This document shows positions 24,630 through 34,779 of a stretch of 64,000 nucleotides of DNA, piece after piece. The stretch comes from Mytilus californianus (Eukaryota > Mollusca > Bivalvia > Mytilida > Mytilidae). Position 1 is the first letter of the stretch; every line of letters starts with the position of its first letter. The translations under genes and the position numbers were made by a program. Location of the stretch: positions 102,800,140 through 102,864,139 of the forward strand of contig NW_026262712.1 of NCBI RefSeq assembly GCF_021869535.1, given 5' to 3'. Below the pieces are notes generated by a model. It did not search any database, was not told the origin of the DNA, and was given only the letters and a program-made list of their open reading frames with translations.

Positions 24630-25370
24630 CTAACCTGGCTGCCTTACGCTGTACCTGCTCAACCTGAGTGATGTGTTGCTTTTTGTACGGATCCCATACA
24701 GGGGAAGAGTATTCGACGACTGGACGGACAAGTGATGTGTACGTGTGCAGTTTTTTAAGTTCCTACGAAGAAAACCTAAGGTTTTATTTGCCTTACAGGT
24801 AATATTGTTTATATGTGTTCCCCAATCAAGATCATGGCTTATAGTTATGCCTAAATATTTACTGTCTTTTACTGCTTCTAAAACATGATTGTGCAATATA
24901 TAATCAAAAGTGGAAGGTTTACTTTTTTTAGAAATATGAATAACATAATACTTCTCAGGATTAAAATTCATTTGCCAGTCCTCTTCCCATTGTACTAAAC
25001 TAGATAAATCTTTTTGAAGTAATTTGGCATCAGAACTATTATTAACATTTCTATACAATAAACAGTCATCTGCAAAAAGTCTTGCATTGCAAGTTACATG
25101 TTCGGGTAGGTCATTAATAAAGAGTAAAAACAATGTTGGGCCTAAAACTGTTCCCTGAGGGACACCAGAATTAACAGCTAATTTTGAAGATTTAACACCA
25201 TTTAATAGTACCTGCTGTTGCCTGTCAGCTAAAAAGTCATTTATCCAATTTAAATTTTGATTCCTAATACCATAAAAGTTTAGTTTCTGGGCTAATCTTT
25301 GATGGGGGACTTTATCGAAAGCTTTGGAAAAATCTAAAAGTATAACATCTATTTGGTTACCATATCCCAA
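24630..25370 (-). pseudogene. LINE-2 reverse transcriptase core
   Basis: This frame continues the RT: IDVILLDFSKAFDKVPH (first catalytic Asp), SGVPQGTVLGPTLFLLFIND and LFADDCLLYR (catalytic FADD), then the thumb with SKYLGITISHDLDW. It overlaps the upstream frame by 22 bases, so one single-base shift separates them. Near 24757 a second shift replaces the expected C-terminal text: the right frame resumes in another register until about 24550. All RT catalytic residues are visible. The element is inactive only through these small indels, which could be real or sequencing errors. Confidence 0.8.
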
Positions 25371-27131
25371 TGATTTGCAAGATCTTGTAAACTGATGATA
25401 AGTTGGGTCTCACAAGACCTTTTACTTCTAAACCCATGTTGACTATCATTTAATATGTTATTACTTGTAAGATGTTTCCTTATGTTGCTTGTTATAATGT
25501 GTTCTAGAATTTTGCAACGTATTGCAGTTAATGAAACTGGTCTATAATTAATAGCGTTATGCTTGTCACCTTTTTTAAATATTGGTACAACATTAGCCTG
25601 CTTCCAATCAGTTGGGATTTTACCAGTATCAATAGATTTTTGGAAAAAGAATGTCAAAAATGGAGACAATTCTTCTGCAAAATTATGTAAAAAATATGCT
25701 GGCAGATTATCAGGGCCAGTGGCTTTGTGTGGATTTAAGTTTTTAAGTAACTTTAATAAGCCATTATTACTAATAAATATGTCTGGCATAGTGGGGTGGG
25801 GACTTGTACCTTTATTTGGCATAGAGGATGTATCTTCGGTAGTAAAAGCCTTTTTAAATTGTTCATTTAGGATGTTAGATTGTGTATTCGGCTCACTATA
25901 TAATAAGCCATCCTTTCCTCTTAATGGTGAAACACCAGATGTTTCTGTTTTTTTACTTTTTATAAATTGCCAGAAAGATTTAGGTTTTTCTTCTAACTGG
26001 GGGCTAATTATTTCTTGCATGTACGTGCTCTGGGCTCTTCTTATTTCTCTTTGAGCAGTAGCTTTTAACTTTTTATATTTATCTTTATGTTCTTGTTTAC
26101 CAGTTTTTTTAGCTTTGCTGTAAGCTTTACGTTGTTTTTTACATAAATGGTCTATATCCCTATTTGCCCAAGGGTTGGTGTACTTAGATTTAGTTATTTT
26201 GCTTGGTACATTATCATCTATTATTTTATTACTACCTTCTTTGAATTTATTCCATAATTGGTCAATATTTAAATTTTCATTAGCCTGAGATATAAGTTCA
26301 GATATAAAATGAGATGTTATGTCTTTTATCTTTTTAATATCAACCTTTTTCCATAAATAAATTTTATGTTGTGATTGTTTAGATCTTTGGGGCTTGCAGA
26401 TTGCATCCACTAATACAATATCATGGTCAGATATCCCTGGTATGGATTTTATTTCTGTTATCAATGCAGGTTGGTTTGTGCAGAAAAGGTCAAGGATATT
26501 ATCTTTCCTAGTTGGAAAATCAACCATTTGTTCAATGCCTAAGTTGTTCAGCATATCTATAAATGCTTCATTCAGCTCCTTAGTATACAATGAGCCAGAT
26601 ATATTTTGCTCCGGCCATTTTATGTCTGGAAGGTTAAAGTCACCACCAAGCCAGAAGGTGGAATTTTTAAATTTTAATTTAAGTTCATTAATTTCAATGA
26701 TCATTTGTTTGAGATAGTCTATATCATTTTTATTTTGTGGTCTATATGCAGAAATAGTAACTAAGGATTTAGTATCAGTTATATTAATTTGGGCAGCAAT
26801 AAGTTCTACATTTTTGCTTTTATATACTTCTTGGCAAATAATACCTTTTTTAATGGTGATTAATACACCTGCACCTTCTTTTCCGACCCGGTCGTTTCGG
26901 AATACATCTTCAAATAGTGTGTTTGGAAAAATTTCAGAAGATAATACATCTTTAATTAGCCAAGTTTCATTACCAATAATAATATCTGGTTTAGATGACG
27001 TTAATAAATTTTCAATGTGAGGAACTTTATTTTTACAACTTCTAAAATTGATCTGAAGAACTCTTAATGAGTTTTGTCTATTAATATTCTTATTTTTTAA
27101 TTGCTTCGTTACTGGTGGTTTTGCAATAACA
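25349..27131 (-). pseudogene. LINE-2 endonuclease, linker and RT N-terminus
   Basis: The frame is open from about 27131 (no start codon; the first Met is at 26704) to 25349, roughly 590 codons. The endonuclease shows RVLQINFRSCKNK (about 27070), GNETWL, GAGVLI, GGDFNLPDIKW (catalytic Asp-Asn, 26640 region) and ISDHDIV (catalytic His, 26420 region). The linker has the basic segment KKQRKAYSKAKKTGK and the block KPKSFWQFIKSKK. The RT begins with HKATGPDNLPA, IFKKGDKHNAINYRPVSL and SQHGFRSKRSC. The frame is lost at about 25360, after DLANHWDM, where the next frame takes over. The motifs are those of jockey/CR1-type LINEs. The endonuclease active-site residues appear intact. Confidence 0.8.
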
Positions 27132-27362
27132 TTTTAACAAGGAGAAACAGTACTTTATATTATTAACTATTTGTAGTATTTTATAAAATGAATTAGTATA
27201 GATGTGTATTTTAATAGTCTCTCATAATTCTTTTAAGAATGACACATACATATATTGAATTATTTTAAATATGTTTACTGTATATTTAATTATATAATTG
27301 TATCTTGTTTTAACTATGTTGTATATGGTGAGACTTTAATAAACTATTGAATCTGATTCTGA
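27126..27362 (+). mobile_element. LINE-1 3' end resuming after the nested insertion
   Basis: Frame text here reads NNILTRRRNSTLYY and stop, a basic terminus typical of LINE ORF2 proteins. An AT-rich 3' UTR follows, with GACTTTAATAAACTATTGAA and a CTGATTCTGA-type tail. It has the strand and content expected for the missing end of the LINE broken at 22212. This reconstruction is inference. Confidence 0.5.
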
Positions 27363-27687
27363 ACCTGACCTCGACCTAATTTCACGGATCAGTGAACAAG
27401 GTTAAGTTTCAGTGATCAAGTCCGTACAGTCTCAGATAGTAGTGGGTTAAATATATTTGGTGTATGGAATGGTAACAAGGTTTACATCCCAGCTCCTTTG
27501 TTCTACCAGGGGTGATCTGAGCCGGATCATCCCTACCAGATCACCCCAGCTTGAGTTTCTTTGTTTTGCATGCTTTCCTTTGTTTTGAAACATTTTGGCG
27601 GGAATGCCTAATCCACAATAAAACTTAGAAATATTTATTGAGAAAAGACACACTTTCAAAATTTATGTAGAAAAAAATCCAGCATAG

Positions 27688-27758
27688 ACATGCTGGGATT
27701 CGAACTCAAGACCTTTGGCATATCAACCCACGACACATACCCCTACACCAGGACGACT
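27688..27758 (-). other. tRNA-like sequence (degenerate, A and B boxes)
   Basis: On the minus strand TGGTGTAGGGG (A-box-like) is followed 45 bases later by GTTCGAATCC (B box), the spacing of a tRNA gene. The D-arm text resembles proline tRNAs, but the acceptor, anticodon and T stems do not pair well, so it is a pseudogene or a SINE head rather than a working tRNA. A small CCAGCAT/ATGCTGG hairpin (27679-27696) overlaps its 3' end. Confidence 0.4.
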
Positions 27759-27805
27759 GGATACCAACTTTCAGTAATTTAACATATTAAAAGGAAGCAA
27801 TATAT

Positions 27806-27950
27806 TTTCATAAATGGGGCGAGTTGGCAGACCTTTATTCAGTGGGATTTTAACCCTTTTCATAAATAAGGCGAGTTGTCAGACTGATTGTTCAATGGGA
27901 TTTTATCCTTTTTCATAAGTGGAGCGAGTTGGTAAACAAGAGTGGGGCGA
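27806..27950. repeat. Tandem repeat with GGCGAGTTG words
   Basis: About two and a half diverged copies of a 70-75-bp unit containing TTTTCATAAATGGGGCGAGTTGGCAGAC and CAGTGGGATTTTA (in pieces of varying quality). It is non-coding. Confidence 0.65.
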
Positions 27951-28356
27951 TTTTTTAGAAAGTGACGATTTAGTGTGGGCCGATTGGCCAGTAGGGCGAG
28001 GTGTGACATGGTTTCATATTTAAACATCGTGTTCGGGGGTCATGCAGGGTATATATTATATAGTATTATATAAAGTATATATATAATGGTTGTGTAACGT
28101 TCTAAACTAGATTTTAAGAATTGTAAATGGTTTTTCGGACTTGACACTTGACACACCGCGTCCTCATGGGATAACTATTACGTACATGATTTTGTGGCCG
28201 AGTTCATCTGACCTTACCTCATTTACATGGAAAATTGATAGTGATATTTTTATGTAATACTTTTTGTATAATATAAAATTAGATGTGGAAGCAAGCAATT
28301 ATAGGCAACCGTACGGCCTTCGACAATGTGAAAAACTCATACCGTATGGTCGGGTA

Positions 28357-28830
28357 CAGTCCTTGGATGGTGTAAACTTCCCACTAACACCATACATCAT
28401 TACACCATTCACCATACACCATTACACCAAATACCCTGTGTCATTACACCATACATGTTACGCCTTTGCACCATACACCTTACACATTCTATCTACACCA
28501 TCCGAAATTACCCATAATGCAATTTAATTTCAAAGAAAGCGTGCGACTACAAAATTATTTATTTATTTTAAAAAACGAATTTTGATCACAATATTGTAAA
28601 TTAATGTATGAAATTAAAAATCAGTTCTTATCAATATTTTGCAAAGTTTTAAAATTTGAAAACCACACTTTATATACACGTTACACAATCACACCATTCC
28701 TCATACACCATTACACAATTCCCCTTACACCTTACACCATAGCACCATACACCTTCTACCATTGCACCATATGCCATACACCATTGCACCATACACGTTT
28801 TTTTGGGAAGTTTACACCATCCAAGGGCTG
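28357..28830. mobile_element. Mariner-type MITE with ACACCAT minisatellites
   Basis: Ends CAGTCCTTGGATGGTGTAAA and (reverse complement) CAGCCCTTGGATGGTGTAAA match at 25 of the first 26 positions and are flanked by TA on each side (28355-28356 and 28831-28832), the Tc1/mariner target. Both subterminal regions (about 28380-28505 and 28680-28800) are irregular arrays of ACACCATAC/ACACCATT words. The open frames across them are artefacts of the repeat. No transposase. Confidence 0.65.
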
Positions 28831-28832
28831 TA

Positions 28833-29994
28833 TAAAAAGGCCAGTTATGAAAAAAATGAAAGAATTCATTTGAAAAAAAAAACTAACGGCCTGATTTAAA
28901 ACAAAAGCTAATTTTTACGGTAATGATGTTTATGATCATACTTTTCTCAGACTATTGATGACGTCCTTTCATTAGTTTTCAGTAAGGGAACACCCATTTG
29001 ATTTCGAAAAGAGGGAGGGAATCAGGATTTTGAAAATTAATTACTTGGCCTGGTATGAACTGAAATAATTGACTTTGCACAAGACAGGGTGAGAATAAAC
29101 ACTCTGCAACATGAAATGCAGGATAGTTGAGGATATGAATGTTTACAAAAGTGAAAATAAATATTCGCGCCGTCAGCCCCATCCCTTTCTTCAGAATATA
29201 AAATGTTCTACCCTAACGGCGAGTACTATTATATAACGGTACTTTGTGTTTTTTGTCTTCATGTTGGTTTTTATGTGCTTCATGTTAGTTTTTTTTTGTG
29301 CTTCATACCGATTTGATAAGTCAAGCCATTTCAAACTGTTTTTCAGCAGATTTTTCTTATGCTGTGTTGTTAAACCATTGTCCAGGTCAGGGGAGGGTTG
29401 AAGGATAACAAACATGTTTAACCCTTCCAAATTCTGTATATGTCTGTCCAAAATCAAGAGCCTGCAATTAAGTGGTTTTCGTTGGTTGCTGTCTGTTATA
29501 TCTGGTTATTTGTTGTTGCACGAACGGTGGTATATTTTTGTTGTCGTTCCAAGCGAGAGGGACTTAGGTCGAAAACATCATACAAGACTTTTGATGTGCC
29601 ATATTCCGGATGTAAAACAAAACCGACTGATTTGATTCTTATACTACAATTATAACAAAATATTTATTCAATAAAAAGTTTAAAGTTTTGAAAAAACGAC
29701 ACAAAACAGATTTCTCCGAACAAAGTGACAATCTACAAAGTTAGCTGGCTATTCACAAAAAATAAATCAACCACACAACAAGCAAAAAAGAGAAATGTTT
29801 TGAGTGACCTCTGTCCTTGTTAATGACCTAATAGTGTAAGCAACAAAATGATTATTGGCACGAGATAATCCGTGATTAATCAATACCAAAATGTTGACTT
29901 TAATTTGTGTTTTTAATTGCTTACAAACCTGCTCGTGCATTTTTCATTGTTATTCAACGCAAAATAATTATCTAAGATACCTGGTACGATCTCA
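28833..29994. other. Non-coding stretch before the inverted repeat
   Basis: No gene. At about 29370-29500 there is another copy of the dispersed core (GGGGAGGGTTGAAGG...CAAACATGTTTAACCC...ATCAAGAGCCTGCAATTAAG). The remainder is AT-rich and without repeats I can identify. Confidence 0.4.
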
Positions 29995-30704
29995 TTACAC
30001 AAAGGATTTCTATTGTCTACTTATTGTACCTCGAACTTAAATACACTGTGTAGGTCTTTAAGTTGAGGTTCAATTAACTAATTAAAAAGTTAATCGGGCA
30101 TGACTAATTAGATACGCCCTCTTAAAATCAGGGGCTCCGAAATAGGATCGGGAAATAACACCCAGCAAAATACCATAATTTACAATGTTAGAAAAATTGT
30201 GATTCAAAGGGCTTTTGGTTGCTTTAATATCTCCATTCAATAATCATTCGGTGGAAATACTAACCTGTCCCGAACCGAGATATGTTGGCTACAATAGGAA
30301 TTTACTTAAATAAAAAGTCCATATCTCATTTACTTATAGTGGCCGCCATTGTTTGTAAATTCATGACGTTTTGTTTTTTGGCATTCGTCTACCGTGGAGA
30401 AAAAAGAGGGAAGGAAGGCTAATAGCTTAGCTTACGATTTCGATCATGATTCAAATGTATTCTATTACGGCATACGTTTTACTTCTAGCGAACGCCCTGC
30501 CTTATTGTAAAAAGTGCCACTATAAAATTGTAATCATTTGCCTCAGGTTGATCCACTTTGCATCTCGTCGTAAATATGCATGACTTATTTGCCACTGGAC
30601 ATAAAAGGAGCAATTGGTTAATCAGCTTCATTTAGTGACGTATAATCATTTGGTTGCAGTAAATAATCGTAACCCAAGGGTGACTGGGGAATAGAAATAT
30701 GGTC

Positions 30705-31110
30705 ACTTGATCTTTTTCCGACCGGCAGTAAAACACTCGCCAAAGTGGGCCGTCTGTTTGGTTGTGCGGGATGTATCAAGTTTGCAGCCACGTCCGGTCA
30801 TATTGGGAACGTTAAATCCGATGCCTCGTGTACAGAAAAAGCCACGCTCTTTCCACGTTAAGAACCCTTGCAACAATTCTTTGAGGGGTCCGTAGGTGGC
30901 CTGTTGCAAGGCAAAATTTCTGTCCCTATCCAATATATCCTCATTGTCCAGTGGCAGTCCAAATTTCCCCGACCATCATCCCAGATGGCCTCTATTATTA
31001 CAAAACCTACCTATTGTATTTATTGTTAACTTGTTTTCGTCCTGAACATTCATGAAATATTTGCCACTGGACGTTAAGCAACCAACAATCAATAAATCAA
31101 TAAATAATCG
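30705..31110. repeat. Dispersed repeat with GCCACTGGAC words
   Basis: A repeat family running from ATCTTTTTCCGACCGGCAG to ATTTGCCACTGGACGTTAAG. A diverged copy lies at 35010-35270. The right-arm counterparts are at 61725-62125 and 54545-54790. The minus-strand 76-codon frame across it (30703-30933), conserved in the right arm at 61892-62122, is probably part of the repeat rather than a gene. I do not recognise its product. Confidence 0.7.
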
Positions 31111-31126
31111 TCTAAAACAGTTTTCC

Positions 31127-31925
31127 AAAATGTCAGTATTCACCTCTGAAGCTAACAAAACCTTTAAATAGACTTATTAAGAAGGGATATAGGTACGATA
31201 CTGTTGTCAGGTCATTAAAGATTGCATATGTTGGCGTTAATATTGATTCACTTATAGGGTCTTTGCATCGGCACTAAACACATTTATTTAAAAACCAGTT
31301 GTTGGCATGACACGGGTTATGTTCTTCTGAATCTCATATATGTTATGATGGTATGATACTAAACCCCTAACGGGAAGGATTGTGCCTGATATTCATATGA
31401 TGAAGACATGATCTTTGAATCAGTTTAATTGAAGTCTGGAGCTGGCATGTCAGTTAACTGCTAGTAGTCTGTTGTTATTTATGTATTATTGTCATTTTGT
31501 TTATTTTCTTTGGTTACATCTTCTGACATCAGACTCGGACTTCTCTTGAACTGAATTTTAATGTGCGTATTGTTATGCGTTTACTTTTCTACATTGGCTA
31601 GAGGTATAGGAGGAGGGTTGAGATCTCATAAACATGTTTAACCCCGCCGCATTTTTGCGCCTGTCCCAAGTCAGGAGCCTCTAGCCTTTGTTAGTCTTGT
31701 ATTATTTTTAATTTTAGTTTCTTGTGTACAATTTGGAGTTTAGTATGGCGTTCATTATCACTGAACTAGTATATATATTTGTTTAGGGGCCAGCTGAAGG
31801 ACGCCTGCGGGTGCGGGAATTTCTCGCTGCATTGAAGACCTGTTGGTGACCTTCTGCTGTTGTCTGTCCTATGGTCGGGTTGTTGTCTCTTTGACACATT
31901 CCCCATTTCCATTCTCAATTTTATT
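31127..31925 (+). mobile_element. Penelope-like element, copy C (3' fragment, left arm only)
   Basis: It starts at AAAATGTCAGTATTCACC, corresponding to the last 55 codons of the RT of copy B, and runs to the common 3' end CATTCTCAATTTTATT. In the right arm the site is empty (GAAAACTGTTTTAGACG joined directly to the flank near 61710). TTCCA-like text flanks both ends (31123 and 31924), consistent with a short target duplication. It is a strongly 5'-truncated insertion that postdates the duplication of the arms. Confidence 0.8.
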
Positions 31926-34071
31926 CCAATTTTTATATTTCATATTTTAAATTATTTGAGTATGAATTTTTAAGAGTAAATCTTTTTTCCATCCTTTTTC
32001 TCTTTGCATTTAATCTTTTTTTTAAACATTACGAAACCGTTGTCGTGGTATACATCAGGGGTTACATTGTATCCTTTAGCAAAACTTATAGGAGAGAGGA
32101 TAAGAACAGAAAAACGATCTTCATTAAGTGCCAATAACTCATATAATGAAGCGAACAATGACGACTGTCTCGTCTACGTGTCAACATTTGCTGTTTCAAG
32201 TTTATTTGTATCTCAGACTGGTATAATAGTTGCCATAAAAGCAAAAATGGATAAAAAAAAAATGTTGACAACAACCTATTAAAGGATTCAACTTATTTTG
32301 GGCGTTTTATTTATTTATTTTTTAGATATTGTTTTGCTAATCGGTTTCGTTATATATATTTTTTTTTCATCAACAATTGTCCTAGCAAAAGTCGCAAAAA
32401 GTGTGTTAAAATCAGCAATGCGACTTATTTGAAAAGATTTAGCTGACCTTTCTTGTTGATTACACATTTCGATCATTCAACTAGTGCATAGATCGTATTT
32501 CCCTCTAACGTTTTTTTAACGTATAGAAAGCGTGAAATTTTCACTACATCAGGAATCGGATATACATTCCTATTTCGATGGGACAAAACTACGTATTTAT
32601 ATATCCGATAAGCCAAATGAACGCACCCATTTAGCAAGGGTATACTGTGGGACGGGGGGAGAGGTCTCCAGATGTCAATATTTCTAATTCCAAGTGAATC
32701 ATTTGATTTTGAATAAAAGGTGATGAAGGTATACTGTACATTAATGCGAGAGCAACAGAAATACACAGACATATCAAAACATTTATAGTCAACTTTCAGT
32801 CTTTCTTTTTTTATAGAAAGATCCGTATACAGAAAACTAATCAGTGAAAACCGCCTAATGACTTAATAATTATAGTTATACGGAGTTAACTCAATAATAA
32901 TTACCGTCAAATATTATTTATCCCAAAAGTCACATTTGATTTAATACTATTTACCGTCAAAGATATCCCAACAAACACAAGTCTCTGGTGGAAAAATTTC
33001 CCCTGCCCTATTTTAATTTTGATCGGTGAAAATTTAAAGGGGCACTAGTACGAGATATAAAAAAATATAAAATATGATTTCTTTTTTGTTCAATCATTAA
33101 TGAAAGTGGAATAATGAAATAATAATTCGGTTTTAGCAGCCAGTATTGTCTAATTTTGTCAAAATAAGCAAAAAAATATTGATGATTAATTATTCACTTG
33201 CAAGTGAATAATTCGACCTCATTGAATCTGTATTCATGTGAACTTCAATTTAACCCCTTAGATTGAGTTGGATAACGCACGAATTGTGTGCATGTTTGAT
33301 TATTTAAAGGAAAAGAATGTCAACATTGAAAGTAAACAAAGGTAATTCATTTAATTGACTGATTCGATCCTCAAAAAATCATTCTTATACAGCTAAAAAT
33401 AATGATTAACATATATTTTTAATCTATAAATGAAATTAAATAGACCTAGAAGAATCCAATTGCACGAGTTGTGCTATCTATTTATATCTTTATTTATGTT
33501 TATATCCCTTATATGGGCATCGGTGGTTTTCGGGAGGTCAACTCGGCAGTTAGTTAGATGGCGTCTAGACTAAAATACACACAAAACGAAACTACATATT
33601 ATCGACCCTATGCCCTGTAAATTGTTTATTTTATATTTTTTATAATTTGGATAAATGTTTTACATTGTTATATAACACATATGAGAATTTGAGTCAAATC
33701 GGTGAACATGAATTTGACAGCTATTGTCCCTTTAATTAAGAAGTTGTAATATAAACCAGAAGAAGAAAAACACTTCACTGTATAATAAAACGGTAAAATA
33801 AATGATGATAAGTGATGACGACCAGCGGCAAATAAAAAGAATATTCAGGACGATAACATGTAAATACAATACAAGTATTAACCCCGCTTTTTACTAGACT
33901 GACACGCTGAGTCGGTGTTTTTACACGTAAGTTCCCAAGATACTAGTTCGCAGGAAGAAAAGTCATCTGACCCCGACACATTTCCGACTCTGAGCCGACC
34001 AGTCTGTGCTCCTACTCTATAAAGTCACGTGTTAAGCGTTGAAAAAGCCAATACTAATTTAACGTCTTTGT
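31926..34071. other. Non-coding left-arm sequence
   Basis: Apart from the 99-codon minus-strand frame at 32473-32772, nothing is supported. The overlapping frames at 32004-32282 (plus) and 32086-32274 (minus) have no recognisable motif. Their right-arm counterpart is split by the LTR element at 57722-61537. Confidence 0.4.
32473..32772 (-). CDS. Hypothetical 99-residue protein, duplicated in both arms
   Basis: I do not recognise this protein and propose no function. It has 99 codons, starting MSVYFCCSRINVQ and ending NTIYALVE, and is basic with no clear signal peptide or membrane segment. Its interest is that the right-arm copy (57038-57337) is open over the same length. By direct comparison it differs at only two bases, in adjacent codons (Thr and Phe), both silent. 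With so few changes this is weak evidence of coding selection and could be chance. No upstream promoter, splice site or neighbour suggests a gene. It could equally be an accidental open frame. Confidence 0.2.
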   Translation of the reverse strand: MSVYFCCSRINVQYTFITFYSKSNDSLGIRNIDIWRPLPPSHSIPLLNGCVHLAYRIYKYVVLSHRNRNVYPIPDVVKISRFLYVKKTLEGNTIYALVE

Positions 34072-34779
34072 TTGGCCCGGTAGGGATTCGAAACTTCCTG
34101 TTATTCTATACAATCTTGTTACTGGTAGTTATAATGGAAATATAGCTTCGTGTAAGAATGTAAAATATGTGCTTGATAATTGTGGAATATCAAATATATG
34201 GAACACTGAATATTTAAATAAATTAAGATTAACTTACCAGTTCAGACAGACATGGTATGCTACTCTACAAAATTCTCCAAAAGCTTTAAATTATAAATTA
34301 TTCAAAAATAGTATAAATTTCGAAACCTACTTTGATATTTTAGATGACAAAAATATTGCTTCTTTTTGTAGATTTAGAACTTTGAACACAAAAATATCGA
34401 AATTGGTAGATGGCAAAATATTCAGAGAGAAAATCGTATTTGTACTTTGTGCAATTCCGGTGATATTGGCGACGAGTTCCATTATATTTTAGAATGTTCG
34501 GCAATAGACGAAAGTAGACAAATGCTACTAAAGCATCATTTTGTAAACAGACCAAATATTTTTAAATTTCAAGGTCTAATGAATAGCAACAACCCGTCTG
34601 AACTAAACAATCTGTGTAAGTTTATAAGAATTATTATGAAATGCCTAGAATCTCCTGGGTAACTCCTTTATGTCTCTACTTTATATTTGTATCTAAAATG
34701 TATACTATGTATTTTAATTTATTTGTATATGTCTCTGTACCATTGTACCTTGGTTTACGAGAATAAAGATATATATAAC
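34072..34779 (+). pseudogene. LINE-3 ORF2 C-terminal fragment (left arm)
   Basis: A 5'-truncated LINE whose remaining text is the C-terminal, cysteine/histidine-rich tail of ORF2, similar in layout to LINE-1 at 21656. The frame from about 34130 reads NVKYVLDNCGISN, then FCRFRTLNTK. It is broken near 34394 by one base missing from an A run, and the second frame (34447-34662) carries the CNSGDIGDEFHYILEC motif (C-x8-H-type). The right-arm copy (55149-55643) has the longer A run and stays open. A 3' UTR and a GAATAAAGATATATATA tail follow to 34779. It has no independent function. Confidence 0.7.

Larger units (their letters stand above)
24253..27125 (-). mobile_element. LINE-2 here: minus-strand jockey/CR1-like retrotransposon
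   Basis: Reading leftward from about 27131, the element encodes an endonuclease, a linker, an RT and a C-terminal region, ending in 3' UTR at 24253 against Penelope copy B. The 5' end is truncated at the start of the endonuclease, where LINE-1 text seems to resume. Only a few breaks disrupt it, so it is younger than LINE-1, as expected from the nesting. Confidence 0.75.

Noticed and set aside
25563..26054. 163-codon plus-strand frame.
   Set aside because: It is antisense to the well-supported LINE-2 ORF2 on the minus strand.
27688..27758. Functional tRNA gene.
   Set aside because: The A and B boxes fit, but the acceptor and anticodon stems do not pair. Kept only as a tRNA-like sequence.
28264..28873. 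Two plus-strand frames rich in Thr, His, Tyr and Pro.
   Set aside because: They are translations of ACACCAT minisatellites inside the MITE.
30703..30933. 76-codon frame conserved in both arms.
   Set aside because: It lies within a dispersed repeat with other diverged copies (35010, 54545) that do not keep the frame. The conservation reflects the inverted duplication.
32004..32282. 92-codon plus-strand frame resembling a possible exon.
   Set aside because: It has no recognisable domain, overlaps a frame on the other strand, and its right-arm copy is disrupted.
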